64,000 bases of DNA, taken from NCBI RefSeq assembly GCF_002847445.1, contig NZ_CP025430.1, forward strand, positions 310,001 to 374,000, given 5' to 3'. The notes under the pieces are model-generated. The model worked only from the letters and a program-made list of their open reading frames with translations. It was not told the DNA's origin and did no database searches. This document shows positions 26,096-35,058 of this stretch, piece after piece (within the stretch, counting starts at the first letter, position 1; each line of letters begins with the position of its first letter). The position numbers were made by a program, and so were the translations under genes. Source of the DNA: Paracoccus zhejiangensis. GTDB lineage: Bacteria > Pseudomonadota > Alphaproteobacteria > Rhodobacterales > Rhodobacteraceae.

Positions 26096-27057
26096 GCGCG
26101 GGGACCCGGAAGATCGACGTGACCGTGACCGACGTGGTCGAGGTCAACGAGCTGGTGAAACGCTTCCGCTTCGAGCGCAGCGATGGCGGCGAGATGCCGA
26201 CCTTTTCCGGCGGCGCGCATACCGTGGTCGAGATGCGCGACGGCGACGTCACCCGGCTGAACCCCTATTCGCTCATGTCCGACCCGCGCGACCGCCGCGC
26301 CTTCACCATCTCGGTCCGGCGCGACGAGTCCGGGCGGGGCGGCTCGCTCTACATGCACCGGCAGGTCAAGGTCGGTGACCGTATGGTGCTCAGCTATCCG
26401 GTGAACCTCTTCGCGCTGGATCTGCGGGCGAAAAAGCACCTGATGATCGCCGGGGGCATCGGCATCACCCCCTTCCTCGCCCAGATCAAGCAATTGGCCG
26501 CGACCGGTGGCCGGTTCGAGCTGCATTATGCCGTCCGCACCGCCGCGCTGGGGTCCTATGCCGGGGAACTGGCCGAGCGTTTCCCGGCCAATGTGCATGT
26601 CTATCACGACGACCAGACACAGGTGATCGATCTGGCCCGGTTGCTGGATGGCCAGCCGCTCGGCACGCATCTCTATGTTTGCGGTCCCAAGGGCATGATC
26701 GACTGGGTGATCCGCACGGCCGAGGATCACGGCTGGCCGGCCGAGGCGGTCCATTACGAGGAATTCCTCGCCCCGCAATCGGGTCAGCCCTTCGAGGTGA
26801 CACTGGCCAGCACCGGCCGGGTCATCACCGTCGGCGAACATCAAAGCATGCTCGAGGCGCTGGAAGCCGCCGGGGTCGATGCGCCCTATCTGTGCCGGGG
26901 CGGTGCCTGCGGGCAATGCGAGACCGATGTGGTCAGCCACGAGGGCCATTTTATCCACCGCGACCACTGGCTGACGGATGACCAGAAGACGTGCGGCAAG
27001 AAGATCATGCCATGCGTGTCGCGGTTCGAGGGAAAATCCCTCGTGATTGACCGATAG
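26092..27057 (+). CDS. dmmB: dimethylamine monooxygenase reductase subunit DmmB (PDR/VanB family)
   Basis: Oxidoreductase of 321 residues with the phthalate dioxygenase reductase layout. An FMN-binding barrel (LNPYSLMSDP near 56-65) is followed by an NAD-binding domain (HLMIAGGIGITPFLAQI, then YVCGPKGMIDWV) and a C-terminal plant-type [2Fe-2S] domain with CRGGACGQCET and a later Cys. It would pass electrons from NAD(P)H to DmmC. Overlaps dmmA by 4 bases. Confidence 0.9.
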   Translation: MSAGTRKIDVTVTDVVEVNELVKRFRFERSDGGEMPTFSGGAHTVVEMRDGDVTRLNPYSLMSDPRDRRAFTISVRRDESGRGGSLYMHRQVKVGDRMVLSYPVNLFALDLRAKKHLMIAGGIGITPFLAQIKQLAATGGRFELHYAVRTAALGSYAGELAERFPANVHVYHDDQTQVIDLARLLDGQPLGTHLYVCGPKGMIDWVIRTAEDHGWPAEAVHYEEFLAPQSGQPFEVTLASTGRVITVGEHQSMLEALEAAGVDAPYLCRGGACGQCETDVVSHEGHFIHRDHWLTDDQKTCGKKIMPCVSRFEGKSLVIDR

Positions 27058-27067
27058 GAGAGGCGCG

Positions 27068-28108
27068 ATGACCATCCAGTTCAAGGACGAGACCTTCCAC
27101 GACGACTATACCTTCCGGAATTCGCCCTGGGCGATCCAGCGATTTCCCTTTCCCTTCCACGAAGACAGCTACATGTATTCGGTCAATCTCGAGCCGCACC
27201 TGTCGCTGCGCCCGGGATCGGTGTTCGAAAACACCTTCGACGTGGACGAGCATTACATCTCGGAAATGAAGGACCGCGCGCGGGTACTGGCCAATGACCC
27301 GCTGCGATGCCAGTCGCTGCCGCATATGACGCTGGCGGGCTGGGACCTGGTCGAGCTGATCATGGAGGCCAAGGCGCGCGACTATCCGGACCTGTTCCAG
27401 CTTCACCGCGACGGCGACCGCTGGCACTGGATCAACAAGCCGCTGGGGATCGATCAGCGCTTTACCTTCCTCGACGACAGCACGCTGCCCTGCGGCCCGA
27501 TGGAATACATCACCCGGCAGGCACAGGGCGATTTCGCCCTCTTGGATCAGCGCGAGGAAAACCTGTGGATGGATGCCGGCATGGTGACCACGCAGGCCGA
27601 CTGGTCACTGGATTTCGACATCGGCATGAACTTCTACGAATGGCACGCGCCGGTGCCGCTGGCGCATGAACTGGGGGTGTTCCAGCGGGCGCTGAAGTTC
27701 CTTCTGAACCTGCAGCAGGGCGCGCCATATAGGCGGCTGAACTGGACCATGACGGTCAACCCGCTCTTGGATACCAGCCCCGAGAACTACCACAAATGGG
27801 GCGTGCAGAAGACCGAACTGACCCCCGAGAACGTTGGCCAGAAGCAATACCTGCGGGTCGAGCTGCAAAGCTTCTTCCGCCTGCCGCGCTCGAATGCGCT
27901 GGTCTTTCCGATCCGCTGCTACCTGATCCGGCTGGAGGATGTGGTCAGCGTGCCGAAATGGGGCCGCCGCCTGCACCGCGTGCTGCGTGACCTGCCCGAG
28001 GAACTGGCGACCTACAAGGGCTTCATCCGCAACCGCCCGATGATCGTCGATTACCTCTCGGCCTATGACGACGGTGCGCCGACCTCGCCGGGGATCTTTC
28101 CGGACTGA
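27068..28108 (+). CDS. dmmC: dimethylamine monooxygenase DmmC (haem-dependent oxidative N-demethylase, DUF3445)
   Basis: Protein of 346 residues that fits the DUF3445 haem-dependent oxidative N-demethylase family, for example by its N-terminal WAIQRFPFPFHEDSYMYSVNL and the LHRDGDRWHWINKPLG and FRLPRSNALVFPIRCYL segments. It is probably the oxygen-activating component that attacks dimethylamine. The ATG at 27068 follows an AGGAGAGG ribosome binding site, 10 bases after dmmB. It ends 3 bases from the stop of the convergent regulator gene. Confidence 0.88.
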   Translation: MTIQFKDETFHDDYTFRNSPWAIQRFPFPFHEDSYMYSVNLEPHLSLRPGSVFENTFDVDEHYISEMKDRARVLANDPLRCQSLPHMTLAGWDLVELIMEAKARDYPDLFQLHRDGDRWHWINKPLGIDQRFTFLDDSTLPCGPMEYITRQAQGDFALLDQREENLWMDAGMVTTQADWSLDFDIGMNFYEWHAPVPLAHELGVFQRALKFLLNLQQGAPYRRLNWTMTVNPLLDTSPENYHKWGVQKTELTPENVGQKQYLRVELQSFFRLPRSNALVFPIRCYLIRLEDVVSVPKWGRRLHRVLRDLPEELATYKGFIRNRPMIVDYLSAYDDGAPTSPGIFPD

Positions 28109-28111
28109 AGG

Positions 28112-28741
28112 CTACTTGCCCTGCACGTAGGAGATGATCGACAGGTAGCGCGCCGGCAGCTTCACCAGCACCTCCGGCCCATGCGGCGCATCGGCGTCGA
28201 AGAACAGCGTGTCGCCGGGCTTCAACGGATAGACATTCTTGCCATGCCGGTAGTCCACTTCACCTTCCAGCATGTAGAGAAGTTCGATCCCCTCGTGCTG
28301 GAAGGTGGGAAAGACATCCGATTCCGTGGTCAGGGTGATCAGGTAGGGCTCGACCGTCACCCCGGTCGAGTTGTTCCCCAGATGACCCAGCAGGTTGTAT
28401 TGATGCCCCGCCCGCGTCCCGCGCCGCTCGGTCTCGACCCCGGTGCCGGCCTTGGTATGCACCGCGTGATGCACATCCTCGAAACGGCGGAAGAACGAGG
28501 TCAGCGGCACACTCATCGCATGAGCCAGCGATTGCAGCGTCGACAGCGAGGGCGAGGTATTGCCGTTCTCGATCTTCGACAGCATCCCGATCGACAACCC
28601 GGTGCGGTTCGACAATTCGGCGATGGTCATGCCGCTTTGATGGCGGAAGGCCCGGACCTCGCGGCCGATTGCGACCTCGAGGATATTCTCGCGCTCTTCC
28701 CTGACCTTGTGCGGGTCTTGCGCCAATACGGGTTCGGTCAT
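28112..28741 (-). CDS. XRE family transcriptional regulator with cupin sensor domain
   Basis: Regulator of 209 residues. The helix-turn-helix (MTIAELSNRTGLSIGMLSKIENGNTSPSLSTLQSL by position about 38-72) is followed by a cupin fold that ends GVTVEPYLITL, HEGIELLYMLEGEVDY and LKPGDTLFFDADAPHGPE. Such proteins sense small metabolites and control adjacent catabolic genes; here the ligand could be a methylated amine or N-methylglutamate (inferred). The start at 28741 leaves a 121-base gap to the divergent GlxA-type gene. Confidence 0.88.
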   Translation of the reverse strand: MTEPVLAQDPHKVREERENILEVAIGREVRAFRHQSGMTIAELSNRTGLSIGMLSKIENGNTSPSLSTLQSLAHAMSVPLTSFFRRFEDVHHAVHTKAGTGVETERRGTRAGHQYNLLGHLGNNSTGVTVEPYLITLTTESDVFPTFQHEGIELLYMLEGEVDYRHGKNVYPLKPGDTLFFDADAPHGPEVLVKLPARYLSIISYVQGK

Positions 28742-28862
28742 GGAAACTCCGGTTCTTCTGACCCTGCGGGCCGTGGTCAAACATCACAAATTGACTTGCA
28801 CACCGAAGCGGGATTCGGGTTTAGTCAGGGCAGGGCTGCCCGATAAGTTTCCTGATGGTAAT

Positions 28863-29876
28863 ATGCAACCTCTGCCTCAGCAACGTGTCACCACCATCGG
28901 ATTCCTGATCTTTCCGGGCTTTCCGATGTCCTGCCTCACCTCGATGATCGAGCCGCTGCGCGCTGCCAACGAGATCGCCGGAAGCACCGCATTCCGCTGG
29001 CGGATTCTGGCGGAAACGCCGGATCGTGTCGCCTCGAGCGCCGAGGTGGTGTTCGAGCCGGACCTGACGCTGTCCGAGGCCACCGGGCTTGATTACCTGT
29101 TCCTGCTCAGCAGCCCGACCGCCAATTTCACTGACCGTAAAGCTGCCGAGGGCCAGCTGCGCCGGCTGGCGCGGCATGGAACGGCGGTGGGGGGCGTCAG
29201 CGGCGGGGTGTTTCCGCTGGCGCGCTCGGGCCTTCTCGACGGGCACGCGGTCTCGGTCCATTGGTGCTACGAGGCGGCCTTCGCGCAGGAATTTCCCGAC
29301 CTGCCGATGCGCGATGATGTGATCGTCTTCGACCATCCGCGCTATACCGTCTCGGGCGCCGCCGCCTCTTTCGATCTGATGCTCAGCTTCATCGAGGACC
29401 GGCTTGGCGCCGACATCGCCACCGAGGTCGCCTGCTGGTTCCAGCACCCGGTGGTGCGCGGCCGCGGCATCCGCCAGAAGACCCCGACCTTCCGCCGCGA
29501 AAGCACGGTGGACCTGCTGCCCGCCTCGGTCGCGAAGGCCGTCGATCTGCTGGCCAGCCGCCTGTCGGAACCGATCGCGGTCGAGGAGGTGGCGCAGCAG
29601 GTGGGTGTCTCGTCGCGGCAGTTGGAGCGCCAGTTCAAGAAGGCCACCGGCCAAAGCCCCGCGCGCTATTACCGCACGCTCAGGATGAAGGCCGCGCGGC
29701 AATTGGTACTGTTCTCGCGCGAGCCATTGCCGCGCATCGCCGTGGCGGTGGGGTATGAAACCCTGCCGCCGCTGACGCGGCATTACCGGCAGGAATTCGG
29801 CACCAGCCCGGCCGAGGATCGCAGCACCATCAACCGCTTCCGCTATGAGGACAACCGCCCGCTGCCCTCGGCCTGA
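28863..29876 (+). CDS. GlxA family transcriptional regulator (DJ-1/PfpI domain plus AraC-type HTH)
   Basis: Regulator of 337 residues. The N-terminal glutamine-amidotransferase-like domain (TTIGFLIFPGFPMSCLTSMIEPLRAAN) lacks an amidase role and likely binds a ligand. The C-terminal AraC domain has two helix-turn-helix units (VEEVAQQVGVSSRQLERQFKKATG and PRIAVAVGYETLPPLTRHYRQEFG). The family includes GbdR, which responds to glycine betaine derivatives. The start at 28863 avoids overlap with the divergent XRE gene. It is convergent with mgdD, leaving only 5 bases. Confidence 0.88.
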   Translation: MQPLPQQRVTTIGFLIFPGFPMSCLTSMIEPLRAANEIAGSTAFRWRILAETPDRVASSAEVVFEPDLTLSEATGLDYLFLLSSPTANFTDRKAAEGQLRRLARHGTAVGGVSGGVFPLARSGLLDGHAVSVHWCYEAAFAQEFPDLPMRDDVIVFDHPRYTVSGAAASFDLMLSFIEDRLGADIATEVACWFQHPVVRGRGIRQKTPTFRRESTVDLLPASVAKAVDLLASRLSEPIAVEEVAQQVGVSSRQLERQFKKATGQSPARYYRTLRMKAARQLVLFSREPLPRIAVAVGYETLPPLTRHYRQEFGTSPAEDRSTINRFRYEDNRPLPSA

Positions 29877-29881
29877 CCCCC

Positions 29882-30448
29882 TCAGGCGATGCTGTGGGCG
29901 GCCGCCATGAGGGCGTGGTGCAGCGAGCCGGCGAAGGACCGGGGCGCGATCAGGCTGAAGCGCGCACCGGCGCTGCGGCAGATCACCAGACAGCCCATAT
30001 GCTCGACGAGGCTGCGCGTTGCCGCGCCGGTCTCCATCCGGCGGGTCGGCAGCGGGCAGAGCCGTTCCAGCAGCTCGATGACCGTTGCGCCCTCGATGTC
30101 GAAGCGCACCCAGCCATCGGTTTGCTCGGTGACCGAGGCGCTGGCGCCAAACCCGTCCTTGATGATCCGCGCGATCTCCTCGTGGCTCTCGAACGGGGCT
30201 TCGGCGAACCATTGGTCCGGTCCGGTCCAGATCAGCGACCAGTCGCCGCGTTCGGCCCATCGTCCGGGGGCAGGGGGGGCGAAACCGAACAGGCCTGTGG
30301 CAGCGTCCACGAATGCCGCCTCCTGCCCGCGCCGGCAGGTGACCGAGGCCAGCGCCCGGTCGGTGACTTCACGGATGACCAGCGCGCCGATCCGGTCGGT
30401 CCGGGGCGTGGTGCCGCCAAGCGGGGTCAGGGGGGCCAGATCATGCAC
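29882..30448 (-). CDS. mgdD: N-methylglutamate dehydrogenase gamma-type subunit (SoxG family)
   Basis: Protein of 188 residues of the sarcosine oxidase gamma family, which packs on the large subunit and helps assembly. Typical late segments are LPTRRMETGAATRSLVEHMGCLVICR and RSFAGSLHHALMAAA. The likely start is the GTG at 30448 (VHDLAPLTPL), overlapping the end of mgdC by 8 bases; the open frame above it is mgdC in another frame. Context with gmaS, mgsABC and dmm genes favours N-methylglutamate dehydrogenase over sarcosine oxidase. Confidence 0.82.
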   Translation of the reverse strand: MHDLAPLTPLGGTTPRTDRIGALVIREVTDRALASVTCRRGQEAAFVDAATGLFGFAPPAPGRWAERGDWSLIWTGPDQWFAEAPFESHEEIARIIKDGFGASASVTEQTDGWVRFDIEGATVIELLERLCPLPTRRMETGAATRSLVEHMGCLVICRSAGARFSLIAPRSFAGSLHHALMAAAHSIA

Positions 30449-33395
30449 GGACGCGCTCTCCCTCGGGATCGATGAAATGCGGGCTGACCACCTCGACCAG
30501 CGTCTCGGCATCCTGCACCGGGTTCACCGCGCGCAGCACCTCGCCCTTGCGGGCTGCGCCGTTCTTCAGGAAGCCAAGCCCGATGCTATGGCCGAGGCTC
30601 GGCGAGAAGCAAACCGAGGTCATGTAACCCTGGTCATTCGTCGCATTGGCCTCGGCCTCGCGGGCGATGAAATGCGAACCGGCGGTGAAGCTTTCGGCAG
30701 GGTTCACCGGCCGGAAGCCGACCAGCACCAGCGCATCCTCGCGGTTCAGCCCCTCGCGTTCGGAAAGGGTTGAACCGATGCTGTCCTTTTTCTTCGACAC
30801 CATCCCGCCCATGCCGAGGTTCAGCGCCGTGCTGGTGCCATTCAGCTCGTTCCCGGCGGCATGACCCTTTTCGATCCGCATGACGCCAAGCGCCTCGGTG
30901 CCATAGACCACGGCGTCGAATTCCGCCCCCGCCTTGACCAGCCGCTGCATCAGTGCATCGCCATAGCGCGTCGGCACCGCGATCTCATAGGCCAGCTCGC
31001 CCGAGAAGGAGATGCGGAACAGCCGCGCCCGCAGCCCGCCGCAGACGGTGATCTCGGCGCAGCCCATATAGGGGAAGGCCTCGTTCGAGAGGTCATGTTC
31101 CGGATCGACGATCTTTTGCAGCAGCTTGCGGGCATTCGGCCCGGCCACGGAATATTGCGCCCATGCCTCGGTGGTCGAGATGATCTGCACGTCGAGATCG
31201 GGCCAGAGGCATTGGCGGCAGAATTCCATGTGCCGATAGACGCCCACCGCATTGGCGGTGGTGGTGGTCATGACGAAATGATCCTCGGCCAGCCGCGCGG
31301 CGGTGCCGTCATCCATCACCATCCCGTCCTCGCGCAGCATCAGCCCGTAACGGACCTTGCCCACCGGCAGCTTGGCGAAGGCATTGGCATAGATGCGGTT
31401 GAGGAACTCCGCCGCCTCGCTGCCCTGAACGTCGATCTTGCCAAGCGTGGTCACGTCGCAGATGCCGACCGACTTGCGGGTGGCCAGAACCTCGCGGTCG
31501 ACCGATTGCCGCCACTGGGTCTCGCCCGGACGCGGGAACCATTGCGCCCGCATCCACATGCCCACCTCGACAAAGACCGCGCCCTGCCGGGCCGCCCAGT
31601 GATGGCTGGGGGTCAGCCGGGTGGGGCGGAAATCCTTGCCGGCCGAGCGCCCGGCAAAGGCGGCGATCGGCACCGGCGTATAGGGCGGGCGGAAGATGGT
31701 GGTGCCGGTCTCGGGGATGGATTTCCCGGTCATCTCGGCCATCACCGCCAGCCCGCCAAGGTTCGCGGTCTTGCCCTGATCGGTGGCCATGCCAAGCGTG
31801 GTGTAACGCTTCAGATGCTCGACCGAGACATAGCCTTCCTGATGCGCCAGCTTCACATCCTTCACCGTCACATCGTTCTGCTGGTCCAGCCAGGCGCGGC
31901 CCTTGCCCGGCACATGGTAAAGCGGCGTGATCCGGTAGGGCGCATCCTCGGCCTCGGGCAGATCGGCGGGATGGGCGGTGACCCCAAGATCCGACAGGGC
32001 GGCAACTGCGGCCTCGGCGCCGGACCGCAGGCAGGCAGCCGTGGACATCTGGCCCTGCGCCGCGCCCGCGACCGAGAGGCCGGGGGGCAGCACGCCGCCG
32101 GGCACGAAACTCGACAGTGACGCATCCCAGACCGGACGCCCGCGCTGGTGGCAGGTCAGATGCACATTCGGGTTCCAGCCGCCCGAGACGCCCAGAAGCT
32201 GGCAGGGGATGACCTTGGTCTCGCCACTCGCAAGCTTCACGGTAACGGACTTGAGCCCCAGACGACCGGCCGCATCGGTGACCACCGCCCCGGCCAGCAC
32301 CTCGTAGCCGCCGGGTTTCGGGGCGTCGGAACGGCTGTCGATCACCGCCGCGACCCTGACGCCCTTGGCCAGCAGATCGGCGGCGGTGCGGTGGCCGTCG
32401 TCATTGTTGGTGAAGATCGCCACCTCCTGCGCCGGGACGGCGGCCCACCGGTTGGCATAGCTGCGCAGCGCCGCGCCCATCAGGATACCGGGCCGATCAT
32501 TGTTCCGGAAGGCGATCGGGCGTTCCGTCGCGCCGGCGCACAGGAGGCTGCGTTTCGCATAGATGCGCCACAGCGTCTGGCGGGGCTTGCCGGCGGCGGG
32601 GGCGGGCAGGTGATCGGCATTGCGTTCCAGCGCGCCATAGATGCCGTGGTCAAAGGCGCCGATGACGGTGGTGCGCGGCATCAGCCGCACATTCGGCAGG
32701 CTCGCCAGTTCGGCGGCGCTCGCCTTGGCCCAGTCCGCGCCGCTGGCATCGCCAAGGGTCAGGGTCTCGGCATTCAGCCGCCCGCCGATCAGGAAATCCT
32801 CGTCGGCGAGGATCACATCGGCCCCGGCCCGACCCGCCGTCAGCGCCGCCGCCAGACCCGCAGGACCGCCACCGATGACCAGCAGGTCGCAATGCAGGAA
32901 GCCCTTGTCGTAGAGATCGGGATCGGTTTCCCGGCTGAGACTGCCCAGACCCGCCGCCCGGCGGATCATCGGCTCGTAGAGCTTTTCCCAGAAGGCCTTG
33001 GGCCACATGAAGGTCTTGTAATAGAAGCCCGCCGCGAGGAAGGGCGACATCAGGTCATTGACCGCCAGCAGGTCAAAGGACAGCGCGCCGATCCGGTTCT
33101 GGCTGCGCGCGTCCAGCCCGTCGTAAAGCTCGGCCACGGTCGCGCGGGTGTTCGGTTCCTGGCGCGCGCCGCGGCGCAGCTCGACCAGCGCATTCGGTTC
33201 CTCGGAACCGGCGGTCAGCGGGCCGCGCGGGCGGTGATACTTGAAGGATCGGCCCATCAGCCGCACGCCATTGGCCATCAGCGCCGAGGCCAGCGTGTCG
33301 CCCGGATGGCCCTGATAGCTCTTGCCGTCAAAGCGGAAGTCGAGCCGCCGCGTGCGGTCGATCAGCCCGCCCTCGATCCGGTGGCTCTGGCTCAT
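30441..33395 (-). CDS. mgdC: N-methylglutamate dehydrogenase alpha-type large subunit (SoxA family)
   Basis: Large subunit of 984 residues with the heterotetrameric sarcosine oxidase layout. An N-terminal ferredoxin-like domain (FDGKSYQGHPGDTLASALMANG) precedes a dinucleotide-binding oxidoreductase domain (LLVIGGGPAGLAAALTAG near residue 172) and a C-terminal GcvT-like folate-binding domain from about residue 590. The last part would capture the C1 released from N-methylglutamate as methylene-tetrahydrofolate. It overlaps mgdB by 4 bases and mgdD by 8. Confidence 0.88.
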   Translation of the reverse strand: MSQSHRIEGGLIDRTRRLDFRFDGKSYQGHPGDTLASALMANGVRLMGRSFKYHRPRGPLTAGSEEPNALVELRRGARQEPNTRATVAELYDGLDARSQNRIGALSFDLLAVNDLMSPFLAAGFYYKTFMWPKAFWEKLYEPMIRRAAGLGSLSRETDPDLYDKGFLHCDLLVIGGGPAGLAAALTAGRAGADVILADEDFLIGGRLNAETLTLGDASGADWAKASAAELASLPNVRLMPRTTVIGAFDHGIYGALERNADHLPAPAAGKPRQTLWRIYAKRSLLCAGATERPIAFRNNDRPGILMGAALRSYANRWAAVPAQEVAIFTNNDDGHRTAADLLAKGVRVAAVIDSRSDAPKPGGYEVLAGAVVTDAAGRLGLKSVTVKLASGETKVIPCQLLGVSGGWNPNVHLTCHQRGRPVWDASLSSFVPGGVLPPGLSVAGAAQGQMSTAACLRSGAEAAVAALSDLGVTAHPADLPEAEDAPYRITPLYHVPGKGRAWLDQQNDVTVKDVKLAHQEGYVSVEHLKRYTTLGMATDQGKTANLGGLAVMAEMTGKSIPETGTTIFRPPYTPVPIAAFAGRSAGKDFRPTRLTPSHHWAARQGAVFVEVGMWMRAQWFPRPGETQWRQSVDREVLATRKSVGICDVTTLGKIDVQGSEAAEFLNRIYANAFAKLPVGKVRYGLMLREDGMVMDDGTAARLAEDHFVMTTTTANAVGVYRHMEFCRQCLWPDLDVQIISTTEAWAQYSVAGPNARKLLQKIVDPEHDLSNEAFPYMGCAEITVCGGLRARLFRISFSGELAYEIAVPTRYGDALMQRLVKAGAEFDAVVYGTEALGVMRIEKGHAAGNELNGTSTALNLGMGGMVSKKKDSIGSTLSEREGLNREDALVLVGFRPVNPAESFTAGSHFIAREAEANATNDQGYMTSVCFSPSLGHSIGLGFLKNGAARKGEVLRAVNPVQDAETLVEVVSPHFIDPEGERVRA

Positions 33396-33679
33396 CTGCT
33401 GCGCCCCCTTGCCCGGGCCACGTCGCTGGCCAGTTCCGCCGAAACGATCTCATGCGTGCGGGTGTCGCGCGTCACCACCAGCCAGCTGCGGTCGCCCTGT
33501 TCGTGAAACCACAGCTCCTGATGCAGCCCGGCGGGGTTGTCGCGTAGGTAGAGGTAGTCATGGAACAGGTCGAGCGCGCCCTCGGCCAACCCGTCGGGGC
33601 GGTCGATCAGGCTGGCATCGCCGAGATAGGTGAATTCCTGACTGTCGCGCGGGCCGAGCAGAGGGTGGGGAATAAGCAT
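33392..33679 (-). CDS. mgdB: N-methylglutamate dehydrogenase delta-type subunit (SoxD family)
   Basis: Small subunit of 95 residues. It starts MLIPHPLLGPRDSQEFTYLGDASLIDRP, which matches the SoxD family; in sarcosine oxidase the delta subunit binds zinc through His and Cys residues. It is placed between the beta and alpha subunit genes, 11 bases after mgdA and overlapping mgdC by 4 bases, as in sox and mgd operons. Confidence 0.88.
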   Translation of the reverse strand: MLIPHPLLGPRDSQEFTYLGDASLIDRPDGLAEGALDLFHDYLYLRDNPAGLHQELWFHEQGDRSWLVVTRDTRTHEIVSAELASDVARARGRSR

Positions 33680-33690
33680 CTGGTCTGACC

Positions 33691-34941
33691 TCAGTGCAGG
33701 TTGGGCTGGGCGCCGACGCCCTTTTCATCGATCATCAGCCCCTTGCGGAAGCGGTCGAAGCGATAGGCGGTGGCGGTGTCGTGGGGGCGGTCGGTCGCCA
33801 GCAGATGCGCGAAGCACCAGCCCGAGGCCGGCGTGGCCTTGAACCCGCCATAGCACCAGCCGCCGTTGAAATAGAGCCCGCCGATATCCGTGCGGTCGAT
33901 GATGGGCGAGCCGTCCATCGACATGTCCATGATCCCGCCCCACATGCGCAACAGCCGGGCGCGGCCGATCATTGGCATCAGGCTCATCCCGCCCTCGCAG
34001 ACATCCTCGACCACCGGCAGGTTGCCGCGTTGGGCATAGGAGTTGTAGCCGTCGATATCGCCGCCAAAGACGAGCCCGCCCTTGTCGGACTGGCTGACAT
34101 AGAAATGCCCCGCGCCATAGGTGATAACCCCGGGCAAGAGTGGCTTCAGCCCCTCCGAGACAAAAGCCTGCAGCACGTGGCTTTCGATGGGCAGGCGCAG
34201 CCCGGCCTTGGCCATGACCTGGCCCGACGAGCCCGCCACCGCCACGCCCACCTTGCCGGCACCGATGAAGCCGCGCGTGGTCTCGACCCCCCGGCACTGG
34301 CCGTTCTCGATGCGAAAGCCGGTGACCTCGCAATTCTGGATGATGTCGACACCCCGGCTGTCGGCACCACGGGCATAGCCCCAGGCCACCGCGTCATGGC
34401 GCACCGTGCCGCCGCGCGGCTGCAACAGCCCCCCCTTGATCGGAAAGCGGGCGCTGTCGAAATTCAGGAAGGGGGCAATGCGGCGCACGCCTTCGGTATC
34501 CAGAAGCTCGGCATCAACGCCGTTCAGCCGCATGGCATTGCCGCGCCGGCGAAAGGCGTCACGCTGGCCGTCGCTGTGGCAGAGGTTCAGCACGCCGCGC
34601 TGGCTGACCATGGCGTTGAAGTTGAAATCCTGCTCCAGCCCCTCCCACAGCTTCATCGAGAATTCGTAGAAGGGTTCGTTGCCGTCCAGCAGATAGTTCG
34701 AGCGGATGATGGTGGTGTTACGCCCGACATTGCCGCCGCCGATCCAGCCCTTCTCGATCACCGCGACGCTGGCCTGCGAGAAGACCTTGGCGAGGTAATA
34801 GGCCGTGGCCAGCCCATGCCCGCCGCCGCCGACGATGACGATGTCATAATGGGCTTTCGGTTCGGGATCGCGCCAGGCCGGTCGCCAGCCCTTGTGCCCG
34901 GTCAGTGCCTCCTTGAGGACCTTGAAGCCCGAATATCTCAT
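33691..34941 (-). CDS. mgdA: N-methylglutamate dehydrogenase beta-type subunit (SoxB family FAD oxidoreductase)
   Basis: FAD-dependent amine oxidoreductase of 416 residues with the dinucleotide motif DIVIVGGGGHGLATAYYLAK near residue 33. His, as in the sarcosine oxidase beta subunit, lies in GGGHGLA and the late WGGIMDMSMDGSPIIDRT segment completes the FAD fold. It would hold the site that oxidises N-methylglutamate. First gene of the four-gene minus-strand operon mgdABCD. The exact amine cannot be read from the sequence; the pathway context decides the name. Confidence 0.87.
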   Translation of the reverse strand: MRYSGFKVLKEALTGHKGWRPAWRDPEPKAHYDIVIVGGGGHGLATAYYLAKVFSQASVAVIEKGWIGGGNVGRNTTIIRSNYLLDGNEPFYEFSMKLWEGLEQDFNFNAMVSQRGVLNLCHSDGQRDAFRRRGNAMRLNGVDAELLDTEGVRRIAPFLNFDSARFPIKGGLLQPRGGTVRHDAVAWGYARGADSRGVDIIQNCEVTGFRIENGQCRGVETTRGFIGAGKVGVAVAGSSGQVMAKAGLRLPIESHVLQAFVSEGLKPLLPGVITYGAGHFYVSQSDKGGLVFGGDIDGYNSYAQRGNLPVVEDVCEGGMSLMPMIGRARLLRMWGGIMDMSMDGSPIIDRTDIGGLYFNGGWCYGGFKATPASGWCFAHLLATDRPHDTATAYRFDRFRKGLMIDEKGVGAQPNLH

Positions 34942-35058
34942 CTCACCCCCGGCGCGTTGCCCCCCGAGACTGGGGCGCGGCGGCGTCGCGCGCTAGGTCC
35001 GGTTCGGACATCCTGCAGGCGACTTCCGACATGGCGGGGGAATGTTCAGGGACGCGGC

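Noticed and set aside
28821..30260. Minus-strand open frame of 479 codons over the GlxA-type gene and mgdD
   Set aside because: It overlaps two well-supported genes and shows no domain of its own.
29882..34941. Heterotetrameric sarcosine oxidase as the name for the four-gene operon
   Set aside because: The subunits are homologous, so it cannot be excluded by sequence alone, but the presence of gmaS, mgsABC, dmm, tdm and tmm in the same region favours N-methylglutamate dehydrogenase.
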